A stretch of DNA of 9,733 bases. It comes from an uncultured Flavobacteriales bacterium. Lineage in GTDB: Bacteria > Bacteroidota > Bacteroidia > Flavobacteriales > BACL11. The stretch is taken from positions 1 to 9,733 of the forward strand of contig CAJWUS010000041.1 of the NCBI GenBank assembly GCA_913047525.1, read 5' to 3'. The notes below the pieces were generated by a model, which saw only the letters and a list, made by a program, of their open reading frames with translations, did no database searches and was not told the origin of the DNA. A program made the translations under genes and the position numbers. Each line of letters opens with the position of its first letter. Position 1 is the first letter of the stretch. This document shows positions 1 to 5,996 of this stretch, piece after piece.

Positions 1-1937
1 TAAACCACAGACATGGCAGGAGAAAAAAGAAAATCAAAATTCTCATTTTTATCTAATCGGAATGTACTACTTAATTTTAATGATTCACCCAATACATCTT
101 TTTCAAGACCAGAATAGACACCAAATTCCTTATTAGTAATTGGCACATCATTGGTATCAATAAATATACTTCCTTTTGAATCGGGTTGGTAAAGTCTAAA
201 ATTTGCACCTACTTTTATTTTTGCAAATGCAGGATCAAACTGGTATTCTCCATGAATATGGTTCAATGCAGATTTGTCATAGAAACCAGTTCCTCCTTCT
301 AAGAAAGAAGTTTTAGATGTAATGTCTTCTAGTACTTTGTTAAATTCCTTTGTTCCAGGGATTAAAAGATTCTGATCGGCAATTGTTCTTGTTTCATCAT
401 GGGCTGCAATTATAGCATCTGTATTTGCCAACAAAACGGAATCACTTAATATGTACCAATTATCAAATGTGATAGTATCTCCCATAAAGCCCCAAATAGC
501 TTGTGGTGGATTTCCTCCAAATCCAATAAGAGAAGGTGTTCCCCAATTTACATCATCCCAAGAAAATTTATTTCTGAAGCTATTTTTATATTGCGTATAC
601 CAACTTTCATTATCGCCTGTCAGTTCTTGTAATTTTAAGGCAGTAAATACGGCATCATACGATTTCCCAGCATCTTCTTGTGAGCGATACATTCTTAAAA
701 AAAACTCATCTTTTTTATTTATCTCTAGTCGGTTTTGAAAAAACTGTATTCCTTTTAAGCTAAAACGATTCTCTCCTTGATAAACCGTAGTTCCAGTGCC
801 GTAATTTAGAGCGTAAATTAATTCAGTATTTTCTTTTATTTTATAATGAAAAGCCGTTCCTGCTTTTAAGTTTCTAGTGTTATAATCAACAATATTTTTT
901 TCCATATAACCAGTTCTATGGAATTTTCCAAGCCCAGGATATTGAATATAATTTAAATTAAGGTTAGAAGTCATGTCATTAATATTACCATCTGTATCTT
1001 CATCTCCATATCGGTTTACTGCATCATATCCTCCGGGGTTGTTTTTATCTGTATCTGTACCATCTACAGCTGCCATATTGTTTGCTTCCCAATCATAGGC
1101 CTGCATATAAGAGAAATTTATTTTATAAGCAAACTTTTCTTCTCCATTCTTATTTTTAAAAACCTGAGCTAATCGAAAAGCATTCTCAAGAAGACTTCTC
1201 TCGCCAGCTTTAAGCAATATCGAAAGTCCTGGTTTTATAAAAGGACTTCTGGTAGTTATGCTTATTACTCCATTAAAGGCATTTGGACCATAATAGGCTG
1301 AACTTGCCCCTTGTATAATTTCTACTTTCATTACATCCAATTCAGATGCACCCAAAAAATTACCTAAGGAGAAATTCAATCCTGGGGCTTGATTATCTAC
1401 CCCATCAATTATTTGCAAAGAGCGAACAGGGGAGGTGCTATTAAATCCTCTTGTGTTTATAATTTTAAACCCTAAGCTAGCTGCCGTAATATCAACACCT
1501 TTCAATGCTCCCAATCCATCATAAAAGTTGGCTGCTGGTGTTTCTTTAATGGCAATGATATCCATTGCTTCAATGGTAAGGGGAGATTCTTTTTGTTTTT
1601 CAGTGAGCCGACTATCAATAACCCTTACTTCTTCTAATGTTTTACTATCAACTGAAAGGAAAATGATTCTATCTTTTTTATTTTCTTTTACAACTACTTC
1701 TTTATTCGCATATCCTAAATAGCTAACAGTTAATACTATAGGAAAACCAGATGCAGTAGTTATTTTAAAAAACCCATCCAAATTAGTAGCAGTACCAATG
1801 GATGTTCCTTTAATGACAACATTGGCACCAATCAAAGTTTCCTTTGTATTATTGTCTAAAATACTACCAGAAATAACAGTTTGTGCTAAGATGATTTGAG
1901 AAAAACAGATGAAAAGAAGTAAGAAAAGTTTATTCAT
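1..1937 (-). CDS. TonB-dependent outer-membrane receptor with carboxypeptidase-like N-terminal domain (partial, 3' end outside window)
   Basis: An outer-membrane beta-barrel receptor that should import a large or scarce ligand using TonB/ExbBD energy; the ligand cannot be read from the sequence. The frame is open for 645 codons with no stop. The ATG at 1937 is followed by a signal peptide (MNKLFLLLFICFSQIILA, predicted cut before Q19). Residues about 19-105 form a CarboxypepD_reg-like domain (TVISGSILD, IGANVVIKGT, GTATNLDGFFKI, LTVSYLGY). The plug follows at about 115-225, with NTRGFN, LQIIDGVDNQAPG and the plug-end motif VEIIQGASSAYYGPNAFNGV. Barrel strands then run to the window edge. An Asp-rich loop (about 290-325, NNPGGYDAVNRYGDEDTDGN) may bind metal, and I believe it is common in one subfamily of Bacteroidota receptors. 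No SusD-like partner lies upstream, so a polysaccharide-utilisation locus is not supported on this side. The family call is firm; the substrate is unknown. Confidence 0.93.
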   Translation of the reverse strand, partial: MNKLFLLLFICFSQIILAQTVISGSILDNNTKETLIGANVVIKGTSIGTATNLDGFFKITTASGFPIVLTVSYLGYANKEVVVKENKKDRIIFLSVDSKTLEEVRVIDSRLTEKQKESPLTIEAMDIIAIKETPAANFYDGLGALKGVDITAASLGFKIINTRGFNSTSPVRSLQIIDGVDNQAPGLNFSLGNFLGASELDVMKVEIIQGASSAYYGPNAFNGVISITTRSPFIKPGLSILLKAGERSLLENAFRLAQVFKNKNGEEKFAYKINFSYMQAYDWEANNMAAVDGTDTDKNNPGGYDAVNRYGDEDTDGNINDMTSNLNLNYIQYPGLGKFHRTGYMEKNIVDYNTRNLKAGTAFHYKIKENTELIYALNYGTGTTVYQGENRFSLKGIQFFQNRLEINKKDEFFLRMYRSQEDAGKSYDAVFTALKLQELTGDNESWYTQYKNSFRNKFSWDDVNWGTPSLIGFGGNPPQAIWGFMGDTITFDNWYILSDSVLLANTDAIIAAHDETRTIADQNLLIPGTKEFNKVLEDITSKTSFLEGGTGFYDKSALNHIHGEYQFDPAFAKIKVGANFRLYQPDSKGSIFIDTNDVPITNKEFGVYSGLEKDVLGESLKLSSTFRLDKNENFDFLFSPAMSVV

Positions 1938-1958
1938 ATAAATTATTTAATAAGTTCG

Positions 1959-1965
1959 CAAAATA
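1959..1965 (-). promoter_or_regulatory. Candidate -7 box for the TonB receptor gene
   Basis: On the minus strand TATTTTG lies 21 bases before the receptor ATG. It is one base shorter than the Bacteroidota -7 consensus TAnnTTTG. A TTTG occurs 23 bases further upstream, slightly beyond the usual 19-21 spacing. The 47-base gap also has to serve the divergent aminotransferase, for which the plus strand offers only TAAGTTCG at 1951-1958, one mismatch from consensus. Weak evidence, based on motif and position only. Confidence 0.3.
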
Positions 1966-1984
1966 CAATTTTCAAAAAGAATAA

Positions 1985-2815
1985 ATGTCAAAAGTAATTT
2001 TCAATCATAAAATCATAAACAAAAAGGACTGTAAAATTTCTTTGAATAATAGAGCTTTTTTGTATGGTGATGGCTTGTTTGAAAGTGTAAAAATATTAAA
2101 TGGAAAAGCCTTTAATTTAGAAGCTCATTTAAATCGATTATTTGCAGGCGCTTTATTGATGAATCTGAGGATAGTTGCAAGCAAAAATGATTTTAGAAAT
2201 GATATAGAACGTTTGCTAATTAAGAATAAAATCACCAAAGGAGGAAGCCTAAATATTTTATTATTCAGAGATGAGGGAGGAAAATATTTACCAGAGAATA
2301 ATCAAACATCTTGCCTAATAATAAATAAATTTTCTGACAAAATTTTATTTACCTTAAATAAAAAAGGAGTGGAACTAGGGCTTTATAAAACGCAACTCAA
2401 GCCCATTAATAAGTTGTCAAATTATAAAACAATGAGTGCCTTGCAATCTGTAATGTGCTCGCTTGATGCAAATCAAAAAGGAAAGGATGATTGTTTGATG
2501 TTCAATACAGAAAACCACATTATTGAAAGTGCAAATTCAAATATTTTTTATGTGAAAAATAATAATATTTATACGCCAAAATTATCGGATGGGCCAGTGG
2601 ATGGAACAATGCGAAATTGTATATTAAGGTTAAAAAACTTGAATTATAATATAATAGAAGTAAAAGTAAAAACAGAAGATATTTTCAAAGCAGATGAGGT
2701 GTTTTTAACTAATGCACTTCAAGGAGTGAAATGGGTTAGCCAAATTGAAGCCCAACAATTTGATAGTCAAAAAGTTTCGCAATTATTAGTTGAAAAAATT
2801 AATCAATTAGTTTAA
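1985..2815 (+). CDS. Class IV PLP-dependent aminotransferase / aminodeoxychorismate lyase-like protein
   Basis: A fold-type IV PLP enzyme of 276 residues, the family of branched-chain aminotransferase (IlvE), D-amino acid aminotransferase and 4-amino-4-deoxychorismate lyase (PabC). Visible motifs are GDGLFESVKI (28-37), AHLNRL (47-52), the Schiff-base lysine K148 in NYKTMSALQS, E181 in IESANSNIF, which should bind the pyridine nitrogen, and the phosphate-binding loop PVDGTMRN (204-211). Aligned by eye to E. coli PabC, K148 falls without gaps on the PabC lysine, with 22 residues to the next conserved strand. The GxMR loop also resembles PabC more than the GITR of IlvE. That favours the folate (p-aminobenzoate) branch, but substrate assignment in this family from sequence is unreliable, so no symbol is given. 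The ATG at 1985 fits the usual family N-terminus. The 3' end overlaps yqgE by 9 bases in convergent orientation. The neighbour pdxH makes its cofactor. Confidence 0.9.
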   Translation: MSKVIFNHKIINKKDCKISLNNRAFLYGDGLFESVKILNGKAFNLEAHLNRLFAGALLMNLRIVASKNDFRNDIERLLIKNKITKGGSLNILLFRDEGGKYLPENNQTSCLIINKFSDKILFTLNKKGVELGLYKTQLKPINKLSNYKTMSALQSVMCSLDANQKGKDDCLMFNTENHIIESANSNIFYVKNNNIYTPKLSDGPVDGTMRNCILRLKNLNYNIIEVKVKTEDIFKADEVFLTNALQGVKWVSQIEAQQFDSQKVSQLLVEKINQLV

Positions 2816-3361
2816 AAAAGGGTCAGCAGGTAGATTTGTCCAAATGGCATATTTGGCATCCATTTTTTTAATAAAGGAACTCCAAAGCTCTTTGTTTGAG
2901 CTTAACTTCATGCAACTTTCTTTATCTGCAGGAACTGTAATCCATGTGTTTTCTCTTATCTCCTTTAGCAGTTGAGCTTCATCCCAACCAGAATAACCAG
3001 CAAAAAACCTAATATTACTACTATCCACTTCATTATTCTCCACCATTTTCTTCACCAGTTGAAAATCACCTCCCCAATAAAGTCCATCTAAAATTTCTTG
3101 AGAGCCCTCAATCTTTTCACCTAAGGTATGCACATAATGCAAGGAATTCCTTTCAACAGGACCACCAATATAAATTGGAAAACTTGATTTTGGAAAATTC
3201 TCAATTAAGTGGTGAACTTTTATTTTGGTTGGTTGGTTTAGTACAAAACCAACACTTTCGTGCTTGTTATGCACTGCCAAAAGAATTACAGATCTAAAAA
3301 AGTTGGAGTCCTCGATTGAGGGTTCAGAAATTAGCAGCCTTCCTTTTTGTGGTTTTAACAT
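2807..3361 (-). CDS. yqgE: YqgE/AlgH family protein (DUF179)
   Basis: A 184-residue soluble protein of the YqgE/AlgH family, about the family's usual length. Molecular function is not established: AlgH was linked to alginate regulation in Pseudomonas, but most members are uncharacterised. Conserved family blocks are present in order: KGRLLISEP (6-14), VGFVLNQP (37-44), YIGGPVE (64-70), LHYVHTL (74-80), GLYWGGDF (93-100), RFFAGYSGWDEAQLLKEI (118-135) and the C-terminal NLPADPFLN. The ATG at 3361 begins MLKPQKGRLL, close to where family members start. It overlaps the convergent aminotransferase gene by 9 bases and diverges from pdxH across 45 bases. The order class IV aminotransferase, yqgE, pdxH is, as far as I know, recurrent in Bacteroidota, but why is unclear. 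Family assignment is confident; role is not. Confidence 0.93.
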   Translation of the reverse strand: MLKPQKGRLLISEPSIEDSNFFRSVILLAVHNKHESVGFVLNQPTKIKVHHLIENFPKSSFPIYIGGPVERNSLHYVHTLGEKIEGSQEILDGLYWGGDFQLVKKMVENNEVDSSNIRFFAGYSGWDEAQLLKEIRENTWITVPADKESCMKLSSNKELWSSFIKKMDAKYAIWTNLPADPFLN

Positions 3362-3378
3362 TTATGCAGTTTATTTTT

Positions 3379-3386
3379 TAGTTTTG
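3379..3386 (+). promoter_or_regulatory. Candidate -7 promoter box for pdxH
   Basis: TAGTTTTG is an exact match to the Bacteroidota -7 consensus TAnnTTTG. It lies 20 bases before the pdxH GTG within the 45-base gap to yqgE, and the same eight bases occur before aroQ. No clean TTTG -33 element sits at 19-21 bases upstream: a TTTT run is 22 bases away and a TTTTTG is 29 away. Motif-only evidence. Confidence 0.42.
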
Positions 3387-3406
3387 GGGCTAATTTATAA
3401 TAAAAG

Positions 3407-4054
3407 GTGAGCGATTTTAAAAATAATATAAAACATTTAAGAGAAGATTTCAACAACCATAAATTAAATTTTAACAATTTTCCTGAGCATCCTATCAGTT
3501 TGTTTAGCAAATGGATGGAGCAAGCATTAGAAAAAAATGATGAAGCTAATACATTTGTTTTATCTACTGTTTCTGATAAGAATACCCACTCATCAAGAGT
3601 TTTGTTATTAAGAGATTTTGATGCAAAAGGATTTACTTTTTTTACAAATTATAAAAGTATAAAAGCCAATGATATTGAAAATAACAATAATGTAGCATTG
3701 AATTTTTATTGGCCCAAATTCCAAAGGCAAGTTCGGATTGTTGGCTTAGCAGAGAAAATATCAGATTTAGATAGTGATAAATATCTTAGTTCCAGGCCAA
3801 GATAGAGTCAAATAGGGGCTTGGGTATCTCAGCAAAGTTCAGTAATTCCCTTAGACACGGATTTTAGAAATAATATTGTAAATATGGAAAGTAAATTTAA
3901 AGGTAAAAAGGTAGAAAGACCTTTGAATTGGGGTGGTTATAAAGTCATGCCAAAAAGTGTTGAGTTTTGGCAAGGACGACCATCTCGCTTGCACGATAGG
4001 GTAAAATATACCATTAGTAAAAATAATTGGAAGTTAGATAGACTTGCTCCTTAG
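3407..4054 (+). pseudogene. pdxH: Pyridoxine/pyridoxamine 5'-phosphate oxidase interrupted by an in-frame TAG
   Basis: PdxH is the FMN-dependent oxidase that turns PNP or PMP into pyridoxal 5'-phosphate. The frame from GTG 3407 is the earliest possible (TAA at 3401-3403) and gives the usual PdxH opening, with PISLFSKWM near residue 30-37. Then come SRVLLLRDFD, GFTFFTNYKS, the FMN region FQRQVRIVG and SSRPR at 128-132. Codon 133 (3803-3805) is TAG, where relatives have one variable residue in SRPRxSQIGAW. In the same frame the rest is intact: SQIGAWVSQQSS, LNWGGYKV, VEFWQGRPSRLHDR (substrate-binding Arg and His) and the universal end KLDRLAP, stopping at TAG 4052-4054. Total length would be 215 codons, against 218 residues in E. 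coli. Without readthrough the product lacks the substrate site. GAG to TAG is a plausible single change. A sequencing error or suppression remains possible. Confidence 0.88.
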
Positions 4055-4056
4055 CG

Positions 4057-4272
4057 TTAGGCCTTCTTTTTAGTAGCTTTTTTTGTAGCTGTTTTTTTCT
4101 TAACAGCCGCTTTCTTTTTAGTCGTTTTCTTTTTTGTTTCCGTTTTTTCTACTTCTTTCTTTTCTACTTTTTTTGCAACAAAGGTAATCTTAGCTTTTTT
4201 TCTTGGTCTTACTTTTCCAAAAGAACCCATTCTAATTTTTCCTTTTTTTGATTTTTTGTCTCCTTTTCCCAT
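4057..4272 (-). CDS. THX-type 30S ribosomal protein with lysine-rich C-terminal tail
   Basis: A 71-residue, very basic protein. Residues 1-27 (MGKGDKKSKKGKIRMG, then SFGKVRPRKK) match the small ribosomal peptide THX of Thermus, which is about 26 residues long and sits in the head of the 30S subunit packed against 16S rRNA. The remainder is a tail: a mixed Lys/Glu stretch (34-46) and then a KKKTTKKKAAVKKK-like low-complexity end resembling bacterial histone H1-like and AlgP tails. So this is either a ribosomal protein with an extension or a THX-derived nucleic-acid-binding protein. The ATG at 4272 is fixed by the family N-terminus. It lies 38 bases behind trmH with its own promoter candidate, and its stop is two bases from the convergent pdxH stop. 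The core call is good; the function of the tail is unknown. Confidence 0.85.
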   Translation of the reverse strand: MGKGDKKSKKGKIRMGSFGKVRPRKKAKITFVAKKVEKKEVEKTETKKKTTKKKAAVKKKTATKKATKKKA

Positions 4273-4289
4273 TTAAATAATTTAATCGA

Positions 4290-4297
4290 CAAATATA
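4290..4297 (-). promoter_or_regulatory. Candidate -7 promoter box for the THX gene
   Basis: On the minus strand TATATTTG matches the Bacteroidota -7 consensus TAnnTTTG exactly. It sits 17 bases before the THX ATG in the 38-base gap after trmH, so the ribosomal gene may be transcribed separately from the upstream operon. A TTTG -33 element is not evident at the expected distance inside the end of trmH. Confidence 0.4.
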
Positions 4298-4310
4298 ATA
4301 ATTTCTATAT

Positions 4311-5003
4311 CTATTGGCTGATTATCTCTTTAATAAATCTTTGCTCAATAAGAACGGATTCCTTTATGCTGTTACGCAACCAATTCAACAACACTTCATC
4401 TTTCTCAACCTCAGTAAGTTGCCACTCTACTTCTGACGCTCTCATTTTACTGATTACTGTTTGCATGCAAAGGGCTGCTGCTACTGAAATATTGTAGCTT
4501 TCAGTAAATCCATACATAGGGATTTTGATTTTTTCATCTGCTAATTGTAGAGACAAGCCCGATAGTCCTTCTTGTTCTGCTCCAAAAAGTAGTGCAATTT
4601 TTTCATTATTTAGATCAATATCATGGATGCTTTTTGCATTGCGTGGTGTAGTGGCCAATATTCTAAATCCATCTTTTCTTAAATTCTGCAAACATTCCTT
4701 TGTATTGTTTTCACTCTTATTGTAAAAAGTTTCTGTTAGCCATTTTGACGAACCCAATGATACATTATGATTGATGTTATGCTGATTTCTGTTCTCAATG
4801 ATGTGGATGTTTTGTATCCCAAAGCAATCGGCTGTTCTTAGCACTGCACTGGCGTTTTGGGAATGAAAAATATCTTCTAAAACTATTGTTATGCGACTTG
4901 TTCTTTGCTTTAAATTATCATAAAATAAAGCTAATCTATCTTCTGTGATAAACTCAGATAAATGTTTGATTAACTGCTTTTTATACTGCTCATCTATTAG
5001 CAA
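4311..5003 (-). CDS. trmH: TrmH/SpoU-family RNA 2'-O-methyltransferase, probably tRNA (guanosine-18) methyltransferase
   Basis: A SPOUT (alpha/beta-knot) methyltransferase of 230 residues; E. coli TrmH has 229. It should use S-adenosylmethionine to methylate the 2'-O of G18 in the tRNA D-loop. The three family motifs are present: NASAVLRTADCFG with catalytic R56, FGAEQEGLS with E143, and SYNISVAAAL with N171. The last two form the knot and the SAM site. The C-terminal helix region fits TrmH rather than the longer RlmB, which has an extra N-terminal RNA-binding domain. The only plausible start is TTG at 5003: upstream in frame is a stop at 5007-5009, and no ATG or GTG fits before the conserved region. 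The gene overlaps the fmt stop by 7 bases, implying translational coupling. It ends with TAG, followed one codon later by a second in-frame TAG (4305-4307). Confidence is high for the family, moderate for G18. Confidence 0.88.
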   Translation of the reverse strand: MLIDEQYKKQLIKHLSEFITEDRLALFYDNLKQRTSRITIVLEDIFHSQNASAVLRTADCFGIQNIHIIENRNQHNINHNVSLGSSKWLTETFYNKSENNTKECLQNLRKDGFRILATTPRNAKSIHDIDLNNEKIALLFGAEQEGLSGLSLQLADEKIKIPMYGFTESYNISVAAALCMQTVISKMRASEVEWQLTEVEKDEVLLNWLRNSIKESVLIEQRFIKEIISQ

Positions 5004-5977
5004 ACTCTAAACTTATTATTGATTTGAAATCCAGCCAAAAAACTTTTAATATCCATTGCTTTTTTCCCTTCCATTTGTAATTGCAGAATGGAAATAAATC
5101 CATCATTTCCTGCAATTTTAAGATGGGTTTTGTTGTCGGTAACAATACTCCCCACCTCCAATGAATTTGTTTCCACTTCAAAATCAGAAAGCAATAATTT
5201 CACTCTAATTTGCTTATCATTTTTGGCTTGTAAATAAAACCAAGCGGAAGGGCAAATAGCAACATCCTTTAGTAGTGTATTATCATTAAGGCAAGGGGAA
5301 AGCCCTCTTATTAAATTATGAATTTTTTCCACCGATTGACTCCAGTCTATTTGAAGCAATTCCTTATTAATTTTTGGAGCTGTTTTATCGGTTAAAGCTA
5401 TGTTTTGTTCCACTTGCTCTACTTTGTTGCCTGTAATCTTATCAATGGTTTCTAATAGTAAATCCGCTCCATTTTCCATCATAATATTATGCAAGTTTGC
5501 AGCAGTAATTTTATTATCCAATTCGATTTTCTCTTGCAGAATAATATTTCCTCTATCCATATTCTCATTGATAAAAAATGTAGTTATTCCTGTTTGCGTT
5601 TCTCCATTAATTAGCACCCGATTTATTGGAGATGCTCCTCTGTAATTAGGTAAAAGGGAGGTGTGCAAGTTCACACATCCTTTTTTTGGAATACGCCAAA
5701 CAATTTCTGGCAACATTCTGAAAGCCACCACAATAAATAAATCAGCATTTAAGTTTTCTAACTCCTCAATAAAATAAGAATCGTTTAAATTATTTGGCTG
5801 TAAAACCTTAATATTAATTTCTTGGGCTTTTAACTTTACAGAAGGAGCAATCATTTTTCTTCCTCTGCCCTTTTCTTTTTCAGGTGGACACACAACTGCC
5901 ACAACATTATAGGAAGATTGAAGTTTTTCTAAAATGTAAGCAGAAAAAGGTGGTGTGCCAAAAAAGATTATTTTCAT
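4997..5977 (-). CDS. fmt: Methionyl-tRNA formyltransferase
   Basis: Fmt transfers a formyl group from 10-formyltetrahydrofolate to Met-tRNA(fMet) to make the initiator tRNA. The protein has 326 residues if started at ATG 5977 (MKIIFFGTPPFSAYIL), the usual family start. A longer frame from TTG 6004 would overlap recQ and add nine unconserved residues. The N-terminal formyltransferase domain has the catalytic triad N103, H105 and D141 in VNLHTSLLPNYRG and NENMDRGNIILQ, and the family signature is complete. The C-terminal OB-like domain starts near 205 (INWSQS-type motif, here QIDWSQS; HNLIRGLSP). Odd feature: 13-14 extra residues split the normally continuous RGLSPxPAAW motif (see findings). 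It lies 19 bases after recQ and overlaps trmH by 7 bases, so it is co-transcribed with genes for replication and RNA maintenance. Confidence 0.95.
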   Translation of the reverse strand: MKIIFFGTPPFSAYILEKLQSSYNVVAVVCPPEKEKGRGRKMIAPSVKLKAQEINIKVLQPNNLNDSYFIEELENLNADLFIVVAFRMLPEIVWRIPKKGCVNLHTSLLPNYRGASPINRVLINGETQTGITTFFINENMDRGNIILQEKIELDNKITAANLHNIMMENGADLLLETIDKITGNKVEQVEQNIALTDKTAPKINKELLQIDWSQSVEKIHNLIRGLSPCLNDNTLLKDVAICPSAWFYLQAKNDKQIRVKLLLSDFEVETNSLEVGSIVTDNKTHLKIAGNDGFISILQLQMEGKKAMDIKSFLAGFQINNKFRVC

Positions 5978-5996
5978 CTTGGCAAATGTAAAATAA

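Noticed and set aside
451..738. Plus-strand open frame of 95 codons, and a second at 1528-1722, opposite the TonB receptor
   Set aside because: Both lie wholly within the well-supported receptor frame on the other strand and show no recognisable protein features.
3225..3410. Plus-strand open frame of 61 codons overlapping yqgE and the pdxH promoter gap
   Set aside because: Antisense to conserved YqgE sequence and without family resemblance; the gap is better explained by the pdxH promoter.
3803..4054. UAG reassigned to a sense codon in this organism
   Set aside because: The pdxH and trmH proteins both end at TAG exactly where their families end, and reading through would run into antisense of the lysine-rich THX gene, so full reassignment is unlikely; only occasional readthrough stays open.
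4525..4725. Open frames opposite or out of frame with trmH and fmt (also 4990-5181 and 5400-5645)
   Set aside because: They are shadows of frames that carry the conserved catalytic motifs on the minus strand.
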